From Psychromarinibacter halotolerans (GTDB lineage: Bacteria > Pseudomonadota > Alphaproteobacteria > Rhodobacterales > Rhodobacteraceae), in contig NZ_JARGYD010000009.1 in assembly GCF_029168315.1 (NCBI RefSeq), positions 62,001 to 126,000 on the forward strand: a DNA stretch of 64,000 nucleotides, written 5' to 3'. This document shows, piece by piece, positions 1 through 9,300 of the stretch. Position numbers and translations under genes: made by a program. The notes beneath the pieces were generated by a model that was not told the DNA's origin, ran no database searches, and saw only the letters and a list, made by a program, of their open reading frames with translations. Position 1 is the first letter of the stretch. Every line of letters begins with the position of its first letter.

Positions 1-62
1 AGGCCGCCGTCATGTTCAAGCACGTTACCGGGCCGAATTTCGTTTCCGTTGATCTTGGGCAT
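1..62 (-). CDS. efp: Elongation factor P, N-terminal fragment (runs off the window)
   Basis: Reading leftwards from an ATG at 62-60 gives MPKINGNEIRPGNVLEHDGG, which is the characteristic start of bacterial elongation factor P. EF-P binds the ribosome between the P and E sites and relieves stalling at polyproline stretches. Only the first 20 codons are in the window, so the modified-lysine loop cannot be seen. An AAGG ribosome-binding site lies 8 nt before the ATG. The identification rests on the N-terminal sequence alone, but that segment is very distinctive. Confidence 0.85.
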   Translation of the reverse strand, partial: MPKINGNEIRPGNVLEHDGG

Positions 63-275
63 GGTCAAAACCTTGGCAGAAGGTTGATCAGAATTGGTCG
101 CACCCTATATCTGCGCGGTATGCCTATGGCAAGACGACTATATACGGTAAGCGTAGTTACCGGGATATGCACCAGACGCATAGGTGCCATTCCAAATGGG
201 AAATACCGAATCGCGTGGAAAAAGCGATAGTGCGCTTCACGCCAGAAAACGCAAGAGCAATAAAAAGGACGTCGA
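63..275. other. Divergent intergenic region between efp and the DUF6280-like gene
   Basis: No gene is supported here. The stretch is visibly richer in A and T than the flanking genes, as expected for divergent promoters. It contains an inverted repeat, CGGTAA-N6-TTACCG at 145-162, and a sigma70-like pair at 84-111. Start signals for efp leave to the left and for the gene at 276 to the right. Confidence 0.5.
84..111 (+). promoter_or_regulatory. Candidate sigma70 promoter for the gene at 276
   Basis: TTGATC at 84-89 and TATATC at 106-111 are separated by 16 nt. They match the -35 and -10 hexamers at 4/6 and 5/6 positions and would give an approximately 160-nt leader. This is a motif match by eye only. 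Confidence 0.3.
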
Positions 276-605
276 ATGACTGATTTCGTTGACGGCACTG
301 CATTCAACTACGAACAGGGTCAACGCGCGCGCAAGCTCTTTGCGGCCGTGGTCCTTGCTGCGCTGGACGATGCGATTGCCGACGACAAGAAGTACGGCAA
401 CGGCCCCGATCAGATCGCGCGGTGGGCGCGGTCCCGTGACGGCCGCGAAGTGCTGAGCTGCGCAGGTATCGACCCGAACGAACGTGTCGTTCAGGGCCTG
501 ATGACCTTCGTGGAAAAAGGTGTCCGGACCTCGGTCGCGCTCAGCCGCGAAGAGTCCGAGCGCCGCAATGCCGCTCTGCTCGCAGAGCAAGCCGAAGCCG
601 CCTGA
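276..605 (+). CDS. Small conserved protein, DUF6280-like
   Basis: This 109-residue soluble protein has no signal peptide or membrane segment and is mostly helical in composition. It carries the segment DDKKYGNGPDQIARWARSRD in the middle and an alanine/glutamate-rich tail. I recall closely similar short proteins across Rhodobacteraceae under the name DUF6280, whose function is unknown. The start has an AAGGA ribosome-binding site 6 nt upstream. A strong terminator follows 30 nt after the stop, so it is probably a single-gene transcript. Translation is well supported; the function cannot be stated. Confidence 0.8.
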   Translation: MTDFVDGTAFNYEQGQRARKLFAAVVLAALDDAIADDKKYGNGPDQIARWARSRDGREVLSCAGIDPNERVVQGLMTFVEKGVRTSVALSREESERRNAALLAEQAEAA

Positions 606-635
606 TCCCTTACATCAGACGCTGCCAATAGAAAG

Positions 636-660
636 ACGCGCCCCGTCGGGGCGCGTTTTT
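636..660 (+). terminator. Rho-independent terminator after the DUF6280-like gene
   Basis: A perfect 9-bp stem (ACGCGCCCC at 636-644, GGGGCGCGT at 648-656) with a 3-nt loop is followed directly by a run of T. Confidence 0.9.
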
Positions 661-723
661 CTGTTTCAGGTTGGGGTTCTGCCCGGTTCGCGCTAACCCG
701 GTCGCAGCAACGCGGAGAGCCGC

Positions 724-2178
724 ATGACCAAGGCGATCATGATCCAGGGGGCGGGGTCCAATGTCGGCAAGTCGCTTGTCGTCGCGGGGCTTGCACGCGC
801 CCTGATGCGCCGGGGCCTGTCCGTCGCCCCCTTCAAGCCGCAGAACATGTCCAACAACGCCGCCGTCACCGTCGATGGCGGCGAGATCGGCCGCGCACAG
901 GCCCTGCAGGCGCGCGCAGCGGGCCGTGACGCGGTGGTGGACATGAACCCGGTCCTGCTAAAGCCCGAGACCGATACCGGCGCGCAGGTGATCGTACAGG
1001 GCCGCCGCGTCGCCACGTTGAAGGCGCGCGACTACGGCAGCATGAAAGCGCAGCTGCTGCCCTCGGTGCTGGACAGCTTCCATCGTCTGGCGCAGGGCGC
1101 GGACATCGTGCTGGTCGAGGGCGCCGGAAGCCCGGCCGAGGTGAACCTGCGCCGGGGCGATATCGCGAACATGGGCTTCGCCGAGGCCGCTGGCGTTCCG
1201 GTTATCCTTGTCGGCGACATCGAACGCGGCGGCGTCATCGCCCAGATGGTCGGCACGCACGCGGTCCTGCCCGACGCGGATCGAAACCGCATCAAAGGCT
1301 TCATGATCAATAAGTTCCGGGGCGACGTTACACTGTTTGATGAAGGCGTGGCGGCGATCGCCGACCACACCGGATGGGCACCGCTGGGGGTGCTTCCGTG
1401 GTTCCCAGAGGCGTGGCGCCTGCCCGCCGAGGACGTGATGGACATCCAGTCGCGCAGTGGCGGCGCGCTGAAGATCGCGGTGCCCCGCCTGAACCGGATC
1501 GCCAATTTCGACGACCTCGACCCGCTGAAGGCCGAACCCGGCGTCAGCGTCGAAATCGTCCCCCCCGGCCGCCCCCTGCCCGGCGACGCCGCACTGGTAC
1601 TGATCCCCGGGTCCAAGTCGACCATCGCAGACCTTGCCGATTTCCGGGCGCAGGGCTGGGACATCGACCTTCAGGCCCACGTCCGGCGCGGCGGGCATGT
1701 GGTCGGTCTGTGCGGCGGCTATCAGATGCTGGGACGCGAGATCGCCGACCCCGAGGGGCTGGAAGGCCCGCCCACGCGGGTGCCGGGTCTGGGTCTGCTG
1801 GATGTCACCACCGTGATGCAGCCGCACAAGCGCCTGTCGCTGACCCGCGCCCGCGCCGTCCCCGGGGGCGAGCAGGTCGAAGGCTATGAGATCCACTTGG
1901 GGCAGACCGAAGGCCCCGACCGCGACCGTCCCTGGATCACCATCGATGGCCGCCCGGACGGCGCACAAAGCGCCGATGGACGGGTGCGCGGCTGTTACCT
2001 GCATGGCCTGTTCGCCGCAGACGCGTTTCGCGCCGCGTATCTTCGCGAACTGGGCGGAACGACTGGCGATACCAGGTTCGAGGCCGGCGTGGACGACGCT
2101 CTGGACGCCCTTGCCGCCCACATCGAAGCGTCAGCGGACGTCGGGCGCCTGCTGTCGCTGGCAGAGCCGGTGGCCTAG
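724..2178 (+). CDS. cobQ: Cobyric acid synthase (glutamine-hydrolysing)
   Basis: This enzyme amidates the b, d, e and g carboxylates of adenosylcobyrinic a,c-diamide, using glutamine and ATP, in cobalamin synthesis. The 484-residue length is normal for CobQ. The N-terminal synthetase domain has the P-loop-like GAGSNVGKS at residues 9-17 and KPQNMSNN shortly after. The C-terminal class I amidotransferase domain has the nucleophile Cys330 in GLCGGYQML and His427 in YLHGLF. GGAGAG precedes the ATG. No other cobalamin gene is in the window, so it stands apart from a cob cluster. Its stop codon overlaps the stop of the convergent gene in a shared CTAG. Confidence 0.96.
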   Translation: MTKAIMIQGAGSNVGKSLVVAGLARALMRRGLSVAPFKPQNMSNNAAVTVDGGEIGRAQALQARAAGRDAVVDMNPVLLKPETDTGAQVIVQGRRVATLKARDYGSMKAQLLPSVLDSFHRLAQGADIVLVEGAGSPAEVNLRRGDIANMGFAEAAGVPVILVGDIERGGVIAQMVGTHAVLPDADRNRIKGFMINKFRGDVTLFDEGVAAIADHTGWAPLGVLPWFPEAWRLPAEDVMDIQSRSGGALKIAVPRLNRIANFDDLDPLKAEPGVSVEIVPPGRPLPGDAALVLIPGSKSTIADLADFRAQGWDIDLQAHVRRGGHVVGLCGGYQMLGREIADPEGLEGPPTRVPGLGLLDVTTVMQPHKRLSLTRARAVPGGEQVEGYEIHLGQTEGPDRDRPWITIDGRPDGAQSADGRVRGCYLHGLFAADAFRAAYLRELGGTTGDTRFEAGVDDALDALAAHIEASADVGRLLSLAEPVA

Positions 2179-3824
2179 CTGGACAGGTCCCGCAGCGCCA
2201 GCGCCCGCTCGATCTCGCGCCGGACAAGGCGGCGGACGTTGCGCGTGATGCGCTCGCCCAACACCCCCTGCAATTCCTCGCGGACCAGTTCAGCGACCAT
2301 CTCGCGCAGGGCTTCTTCGTCAAGCACCGCCTCTTCGCTGGCAAAGACCGACTCGTCCTGCGCGTCGGGGATGTCGTCGTCTAGGCTGTCGTCGGCTAGG
2401 GTGCCGTCCAGATCATCGGTTTCTTCCGCGAAAGCATCGACGGTCTCGTCGACGCCGGAATAGTCTTCGAAGCTGGCGACATCCTCGAAATCTTCCCAAT
2501 CCGCCGCAGGCTGTTCTTCCACAGGCTGGGGCGCCGGACGCCGCGCCGTGAAGAACGCGATCTCTGCCTCCGGTTCGGGCGCGTCAGATGCGTCCGGCTC
2601 GGACTCTGCGGAGGTCTCGGCCTCTGCGTCAGCAGCTTCTTCCGGTTCCGCCGGCGCTTCGGCTTCCAAGTCAGTTTCCGCAATCGCCTCGGGCTCGGGC
2701 TCGGGCACTGACTTGGACTCGGCGGCGTCTTCGACCTCCGGTTCGGCGTCGACCTCGTTCATCAGCGCGAAGACCTCGTCCTCCGCCTCCTCGTCCGCGG
2801 CACCCGTCTCGGCGGGTGCCTCCTGAACGGTCGCGTCCTCGGCGGCCTCTTTCTCTTCGGCCTCGGCAAGGAAGCGGTCGATGGAGGCGACGATATCAAT
2901 CTGATCGTCCGCCTCGGAAACCTCAGCGGTTTCATCCTCCGCCACCGGCTCTGCCGGTTCATCCGACAGCACGACAAGCTCGTCGTCGGTCTCTGCCGCC
3001 GCGGCATCCTCTGCCGGTTGCTCCGCCTCATCGGCGAACAGCGACGTCTCGGCGTCTTCGGCCTCGGCGGCAGCTTTGACCTCGGCACGCTCGGCCGGTT
3101 CGTCCTCGACGTCGGGCACCTCGATCAAGGCGTGCTCTTCCGTCAGCAACAGCGCGGTATCCGGCGCCTCGACCGCAGCCGTTTCCGGCGTGGTATCGGC
3201 GGCCTCGGCCTCCGCCGTATCAGCCTCGTCTTCCGCTTCGGCCAGCGCGGCCGCGGCGGCCTCCCGCTCCCAGTCGGCCAGAAAATCGTAATTCGCGTCC
3301 GCACTCAGCGGCCGGGTTTCATCGCTGGTCCCGTCTTCGCTGCCGTCGGGTTCCCACGTCCCGCCAGAGCGGACCAGCGCAGCCTCCAACCCGGCGATCC
3401 GGGCTTCGAGGCTAAGCTTCGGGGTCACGTCGGCGGCGCCGGCGTCGTTCGCAGGCGCGTACGCCACGGTTTCCGCGTTCGGTTCCGGTTCGGCAACAGT
3501 GACGGGATTCGTCAGGCGAATGACCGAAGACGTATCCGCCGGCGCCGACTCACCCTCCGGCTCAGAAGCAGGCTCGGCACCGGTAACGACCTCTGCCTCG
3601 GGGGCGGTGCCGGTGTCGGTTTCGCCCTCGAACGCGGGGGCGGCATCGGTGACATCGGCGTCGTCATCCGAATCGCCTACACGCTGAGCGGGTGTCAAAA
3701 CAAGCCGATCCTTCGCCTCCGCCATCGCGGCGCGGCGGCGCGAAGGCAGCGGTTCCTCAGAAACAAGGCGCCTTATCGACGACAGGACATCTTCGATTTC
3801 GACCTTGGAAACCGGATCGGGCAT
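2175..3824 (-). CDS. Long acidic PopZ-like protein (candidate polar organizer)
   Basis: The protein has 549 residues and three parts. A short N-terminal helix contains IEDVLSSIRRLVSEE. A very long Glu/Asp/Ala/Pro-rich and presumably disordered middle follows. The C-terminal 60 residues are predicted helical (LREMVAELVREELQGVLGE, then an RRLVRREIERAL tail). This plan matches PopZ (DUF2497), the alphaproteobacterial polar scaffold, whose N-terminus reads like EEILASIRRIISED. PopZ is, as I recall, found at a pcm-tolC locus in other alphaproteobacteria, the same order as here. The start at 3824 is preferred over 3830 because the AAAGGGA site touches the upstream ATG but lies 7 nt before this one. 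The helix resemblance and synteny support PopZ; the C-terminal match is only moderate, so the function is inferred. Confidence 0.6.
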   Translation of the reverse strand: MPDPVSKVEIEDVLSSIRRLVSEEPLPSRRRAAMAEAKDRLVLTPAQRVGDSDDDADVTDAAPAFEGETDTGTAPEAEVVTGAEPASEPEGESAPADTSSVIRLTNPVTVAEPEPNAETVAYAPANDAGAADVTPKLSLEARIAGLEAALVRSGGTWEPDGSEDGTSDETRPLSADANYDFLADWEREAAAAALAEAEDEADTAEAEAADTTPETAAVEAPDTALLLTEEHALIEVPDVEDEPAERAEVKAAAEAEDAETSLFADEAEQPAEDAAAAETDDELVVLSDEPAEPVAEDETAEVSEADDQIDIVASIDRFLAEAEEKEAAEDATVQEAPAETGAADEEAEDEVFALMNEVDAEPEVEDAAESKSVPEPEPEAIAETDLEAEAPAEPEEAADAEAETSAESEPDASDAPEPEAEIAFFTARRPAPQPVEEQPAADWEDFEDVASFEDYSGVDETVDAFAEETDDLDGTLADDSLDDDIPDAQDESVFASEEAVLDEEALREMVAELVREELQGVLGERITRNVRRLVRREIERALALRDLSS

Positions 3825-3901
3825 TCGCATTCCCTTTGTATACTGCTCTGGCCCAGTCTACCCAAGCGGGCGATACCAGACAACTCTTGCCGCTTTATTG
3901 A

Positions 3902-5287
3902 TTATTTGCCGAGGCTTCTCAAAACACGGTCAAGCTTTTCGCCCTGCGGACTGACCATCCGCGTCGGGGCGTTCTTGACCGCATCGTAATAGGCTTCGGG
4001 GTCGTACGTCAGGATACCTAGATCGAGGTGGTCGACTGTCAGCAGGCCCATCGTCGCCAGCAGGGAATAAACCGCGACGAATTGATTAATCTCGGCCTGA
4101 ATCAGCGAGGCCCGCGCGTCCAGCAGATCCTGTTCGGCATCCAGCACGTCAAGCGTCGTGCGCGCGCCAAGCGAGGCTTCCTCGCGCACGCCCTCGAACG
4201 CGACGGTGCTTGCGCTGACCTGCCGCTGGCTGGCATCCGTGCTGGCGATCGCGACGCGCAGCGCGGTCCATGCGTTGGCCACGTCCTGCTTGACCGTCAC
4301 GACGGATTGCAACAGCTCGGCCCGGTCGGCTTCGGCGGCGGCGATCGCCTGCCGCATCGCCGACGCAAGCGCGCCGCCCGAATAGATCGTCTGGTTCAGC
4401 GACAGCGTGGCGGTGACGCTGTCGTTCCAGTCGTGATCGACCGCGGCCGTCACGCCGCCCGTCAGGCTGGGCCGCATCGCGGCGCGGGCACGGGCGATGT
4501 TCAACTCGGCCACCCGAACCTCGCGCTGGCGTTGGTGGATCAACGGGTGCGTCCGCACCGCGATGGCGATGGCCTCGTCCAGCGTCGAGGCGGTCATCGG
4601 CGGCACGTTGGGGCGCACAAGGTTGGCCGGATAGTCGCCGACGGCGGCCTTATAGGCCTCGCGCGCGACGTTATAGTCGCCTTCCGCCGCCGCAAGCGCT
4701 GCGCGGGCTGCCGCAAGCGCGGCCTCGGCCTGCGACACGTCGGTCCGCGTGTCTTCCCCGACCTCGAACCGCTGGCGGGCGGCGCGCACCTCCGAGGTGA
4801 TGACGCGCACGTTGTTGCGGCGCAGCTCGACGAACCGGGCGGCGCGGATGACCTCCATGTAGGCCCGGACCGCGCCAAGCAGCACCTGCTGTTCGATCTG
4901 AACAAGCACGTCGCGGGTCAGCAGCACCGTTTCCTTGGCGACGTCGATGGCCAGCGGGGTGCGGCCGAAATCATAGATCGTCATCTGCGTGGTCAGCGAC
5001 ATCGAGGCGGTATAGTTGTCGGTGAACGGTCGCGGCTGCGCGTATCCCGCGGTCAACGCCCATTGCAGGACCGGGCGCAGGGTGGCGACGGCCTGCGCGA
5101 CATCCTCGTCGGCGGCGCGCAGCAGGGCACGGTTCTGTTCCAGCAGGTTCGAGCTGTTGTAGGCCGAGATCAGCGCATCGGTCAGCGACTCGGCCCGTGC
5201 GGTGGTGGTCGACGCGGCAATCACGCACCCGGTGACGGCAGCCGAGACAAGGCGCCGCAATCGGGAGGGGCCGCGCCGGACCGTCAC
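3902..5287 (-). CDS. tolC: TolC-family outer-membrane efflux/secretion channel
   Basis: This is the outer-membrane component of type I secretion and tripartite efflux systems. It forms a trimeric beta-barrel continued by a periplasmic helical tunnel. The GTG start overlaps the pcm stop (GTGA) and gives 461 residues, beginning with a basic region and a hydrophobic signal segment that ends at TTTARA before ESLTDALISAYNSSN, a typical TolC mature start. Two alpha-helical OEP repeats follow. Reading from a farther upstream ATG would put about 37 residues inside pcm, so I reject that start. It is translationally coupled to pcm and followed by the PopZ-like gene. No inner-membrane or membrane-fusion partner is nearby, so it probably serves several systems. 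Confidence 0.92.
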   Translation of the reverse strand: MTVRRGPSRLRRLVSAAVTGCVIAASTTTARAESLTDALISAYNSSNLLEQNRALLRAADEDVAQAVATLRPVLQWALTAGYAQPRPFTDNYTASMSLTTQMTIYDFGRTPLAIDVAKETVLLTRDVLVQIEQQVLLGAVRAYMEVIRAARFVELRRNNVRVITSEVRAARQRFEVGEDTRTDVSQAEAALAAARAALAAAEGDYNVAREAYKAAVGDYPANLVRPNVPPMTASTLDEAIAIAVRTHPLIHQRQREVRVAELNIARARAAMRPSLTGGVTAAVDHDWNDSVTATLSLNQTIYSGGALASAMRQAIAAAEADRAELLQSVVTVKQDVANAWTALRVAIASTDASQRQVSASTVAFEGVREEASLGARTTLDVLDAEQDLLDARASLIQAEINQFVAVYSLLATMGLLTVDHLDLGILTYDPEAYYDAVKNAPTRMVSPQGEKLDRVLRSLGK

Positions 5288-5937
5288 AGGACGAATTCCG
5301 GCGCGCGGGCAAAGCCGGGCAGCACCGGCGCGCTTGCGTCGAAGACCCAGCGCCAGCTCAGCACACCATCGGCTTTCACGCCGATGCGGGCCTGGCACAG
5401 CGCGCCGTCCGCGAACAGCGTGCCGATGCGGCCGCCGTCCTTCAGCTGGTCCGCCAGTGCGGCGGGCAGCGTTTCGATCGCGCCCTCGACAAGGATCACG
5501 TCATAGGGGCCGTGCTTTGGGGCGCCCTCGGCCAATGATCCGGCGACCACGGCCGCGTTGTCGGCCGAGATTTCGGACAGCAGCGTCTCTGCCTCGGCGG
5601 CGCGCGTCTCGTCCTCTTCGACGGCGACGACGGCTTCGGCCAGCCGGGAGACCACGGCAGTCGCGTAGCCAAGCCCGGCCCCAAGGTCGAGCACAAGGTC
5701 GCCGGTGCCGATGTCCAGCGCGTCCAGCAGCTTGGCCAGCGTGCGCGGTGCAAGCACGGTACGGCCAGGACCAAGGTCGATGTTGTCGTCGACGTAGGCG
5801 GTCGGGCGCGCGTCGTCCGGCACGAAACGCTCGCGCGGGACCTCAAGCATGGCGTCGATGATCGGATACTTGGTGACGTCGGAGGGCCGGACCTGCGTAT
5901 CCACCATCATCCTGCGGCGCGTTGCGTTATCGGTCAT
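5284..5937 (-). CDS. pcm: Protein-L-isoaspartate O-methyltransferase family protein
   Basis: A 217-residue class I SAM-dependent methyltransferase of the PIMT family, which methylates isoaspartyl residues in damaged proteins to start their repair. Glycine-rich motif I is VLDLGAGLGYATAV at residues 82-95. A DVILVEGAIE segment follows where canonical enzymes have the post-motif I/II region. The start at 5937 begins MTDNATRRRMMVDTQVRPSD, with GGAGAG about 10 nt upstream. It is the first gene of a leftward operon with tolC and the PopZ-like gene. The conserved genomic link of this PIMT-type protein with tolC may mean a role other than generic repair. Confidence 0.88.
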   Translation of the reverse strand: MTDNATRRRMMVDTQVRPSDVTKYPIIDAMLEVPRERFVPDDARPTAYVDDNIDLGPGRTVLAPRTLAKLLDALDIGTGDLVLDLGAGLGYATAVVSRLAEAVVAVEEDETRAAEAETLLSEISADNAAVVAGSLAEGAPKHGPYDVILVEGAIETLPAALADQLKDGGRIGTLFADGALCQARIGVKADGVLSWRWVFDASAPVLPGFARAPEFVL

Positions 5938-6320
5938 GGAAGTGAACTCTCCGGTCTGGATTGCCAAAGTCTGATGCCACATCCTGCCGCCGTGAACAAT
6001 ATATCTGCTGCGGCACATGCGCCTGGCGCGCGGACACTGTTACGGGTCCGGGCGTTTTCGATTTCCCCAAGACGCTGGCGACGCCGCCCCGATCGCACCT
6101 GTTTGACCGTTGCAAACGGACCGCATGGGTCCTCGCGGGGGGACGAGCTCGGCCCGGACGGACCCGATACGTCATCCTGCGGCGCCTTCCGCACGGGCCC
6201 CGCCGCCCAACCCCGCGCCGTTCCCGCGGAACGCGAGACCCGCACCCGGTGCGCACAGGGTTGGGCCGATTCGCACGAAGGTGACCTGCCGGGGCGAGGC
6301 GCGACGTAGCTGTCACGACT
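5938..6320. other. 383-bp non-coding gap upstream of pcm
   Basis: I find no credible gene; the short open frames here are overlapping, low-quality readings of GC-rich DNA. On the minus strand, TATATT at 6003-5998, about 60 nt before the pcm start, could be a -10 element, but no clear -35 partner is visible. Near 6321 the region ends at the chemoreceptor stop without an obvious T-tailed hairpin. Confidence 0.4.
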
Positions 6321-9300
6321 TCAGAAATCGGCCCAGCCCGCATCGTCCTCGAACACGTCCGGGGCCGCATCGGTCGCAAGCGCGGTCGCGCCGTCCGTAA
6401 CCGGTTGCGTCGGCGCTGGCGGACGGGTCTTGCGGGCGGGTTTCGATGCCGCCGCATGGCTGCCCGATGCCGCCGACCCGGCGGACGCCGCGCGTCCCGC
6501 AGGCTCGCTGGCGCTGGCCGCGCGCGCCGGGTCCGACGCACCGGCAGCAGGCCGCCCCTGCCCTTCGAGCATGGGATGCGCCACGACGTTCGATGTGCCG
6601 GTGCGGAACTTGGCCATTGCGCTGGACAGCAGATCCGCCTCGCGCGTGAGGGCATGGCCAGCTGCCGTGGCTTCCTCGAACATGGCCGCGTTCTGCTGGG
6701 TGACCTGGTCCAGATCGCTGACCGCCGCGTTGATCTGCGCCAGCCCCGTGCTTTGCGACTGCGAGGAATTGGCGATCTCGGCAACATGGCGGGACATTTC
6801 GACCACGCCGGTCACGATGCTTTTCAACGCGTCCCCGGCCTGCCCCACAAGGTCGACACCCCGCTTGACCTGCCGCCCCGAGCTGGAGATCAGCTCGTTG
6901 ATCTCACGCGCTGCGTCGGAGGACCGTTGCGCCAAGGCGCGCACCTCGGATGCGACCACGGCGAAGCCGCGCCCGGCTTCTCCGGCGCGCGCCGCCTCGA
7001 CGCCGGCGTTCAGGGCCAGCAGATTGGTCTGGTAAGAGATGTCGTCGATGACCTCGGTAATGCGAGAGATCTGCTTGGACGAGGACGAAATCTCGTCCAT
7101 CGCGCCCACGGCTTCGCGCACGATCTCGCCGGATGTTTCCGCGTTCTCGCGGGCGGAATTGACGATGCGGTTCGCTTCCGCCGCGCCCTCCGCCGCTGTC
7201 TTCACGGAGTGGGTCAGCTGATCGAGCGCCGCCGCCGTCTCTTCCAGGGTTGCGGCTTGCCGTTCGGTGCGCTGCGACATGTCGTCGGCCGCCGAGGAAA
7301 TCTCGGCCGCACCGCCCCGGATGCCTTCGGAATTGGCAGCGACGCCTTCTATTGTGGTCGCAAGCTGGGTAGCCGCCGCGTTGAAATCGGCGCGCAGGCT
7401 TTCGTAAGCCTCGGCGAAGACCTCTTCGATGCGGACCGACAGGTCCCCGTGCGCAAGCGAGCCCAGCGCCGCGCGCAGCCGTTCGACGACCTGCGCCTGT
7501 GCGGCCTCGTGCTCTGCGCGGCGGCGTTCCTCGGCTTCTGCTGCGCGCCGCGCCTCGGTCACGTCGCTGGCGATCAGGATAAAGCGCAGCAGGTCGCCGT
7601 CGTCGTCGGTGACCGGGGTGATCCCACCCTCGATCAAGACGTCCGCCCCGTCCGGGCCAGTCAGCCGGAAGCGGCCGAAGACCGGCTTGCCCTCGCGCAG
7701 GCGCGCCGACAGGGAGTCGTCGCTTTCGCCTTCGGCCTTCAGCCAGTCCTGCACGTTGCGGCCGATAAAGGCGGCTTCGGACTGCCCCATTACCTTGCAG
7801 AACGTCCCGTTCACCGACTTCAACTGGCCGCCGGGGACGAATTCCGCCCGAAGCTGATAGCCGTCGATCGATTCCAGGACCGCCTTGCTGAGATAGCCGT
7901 CCGTCACGTCCTTCAGTTCGATGACATAGCCCATTCCGTCCCCGGCACCGTCCCGCACAAGGCCGATCGACAGGACCAGCCGCATATCGCCCAGCGCCAT
8001 GCCGACGGATGCCGGCAGGCCCGACGGTTCGGCCATCAGACCCGCAATCCTGCTTGCCAGATCCGTGGGCAGGACATCGGCCACGGGCCGCCCCCTGACC
8101 TCGCCGCCTTCAAACCGCGGATTCAGCGACGCTAGCGCATCGGTCTGCTGTTCGAACAGATGACGGATCGCGCGGTTGGCATGCAGGATGGTACCATCGA
8201 GGCTCAGCATCATGATCGGGGCGGTACTGGACGAGAAGGCGGCACCGCGGAAACGGCTGTCGACCCGGTCCGCTTCGGCTGCCTTGAGCTGTTCGCGAAA
8301 CCGCTCCAGTCGGCGGGCGATGCGCCCGATCTCGTCGCCGCGCCCGGCGTCGGCGACTTCGGCGTCCAGCTTGCCATCCGCGATCTGCGCGATGGCTTCG
8401 GTGACCCGGTTCAGGGGACGCGACAGCGAACTGGATACCAGCGTCGCCACGACCGCGCCCAGCACCAGCGTGCCGAGGCTGACCAAAAGCAGCATCGTCC
8501 GCAGGTCCGACAGGGCGGCCAGCGCCTCTGTCTCGTGCACGGTGATCAGGCCGGCCCACGTCGTGCCGAACACGTCGACGGGGCCGTAGGCCCGCAGAAC
8601 ATCGACACCCTCTGCCGTCACCGCGCGGTCGGTTCCGGTTTCGCCCGACAGGGCCGCCTGAACCGCCGGGTTCAGCGGGAACTCGGTCATCATCGTCGGC
8701 TCTTCGACAAACCGCCGGTCGGTCCGCAGAAGGCCGTCGCGTCCGACCAACAGGAACTCGCCGGTTTCGCCCAGCCCCACGACATCGGAGACGAGCCGGC
8801 GCAGATAGTCTTCCGGCAGCTGGTAGGCGATCACGCCGACGCGTTCGCCGTTGGAAAAGACCCGCTGGGCCAGAAACGCCGCCGGCTGACCGCCGCTGGG
8901 CGCATAGCTTGCGAAATCCTCGAACGCCTGCTCGCCTTCGGCAAGCTCGATCCCGCGCCGATAGGCCCGCGCCAGCCCGGTTTCGCTGTAGGGGCCGTCC
9001 AGCATGTTGGTGCCGAAATCGTCCTCTTTCACAACGCTGTAGATCAGGTTTCCGGCGGTATCGAACAGGAAGACGTCGTAATAGCCGAACTCGCGCTGGT
9101 GGGCGACGAACACGGGATGCGACGTGGCATGGATCGCGGAATACTGAGACTTGTCATCCGCGTGGGCGAAATCCGCGCGCGCCGCACCCTCGTACGGATT
9201 GTTCTCGACATAGGCTTCACGCAGCTGGCTTGCCGCGTCGCCGTCGTAGCCCTGCCACGCCATCGCCAGACCACGAAGCGTGCGGATCGTGATCGAATCC

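Noticed and set aside
145..162. Inverted repeat CGGTAA-N6-TTACCG as an operator between efp and the gene at 276
   Set aside because: A short repeat with no conservation evidence; kept only as part of the gap description.
958..2121. A 387-codon minus-strand open frame inside cobQ
   Set aside because: cobQ is fully explained on the plus strand, and the antisense product has no family features.
5938..6320. Open frames on both strands between pcm and the chemoreceptor
   Set aside because: Several overlap in different frames, all Arg/Pro-rich, none with a ribosome-binding site or family match.
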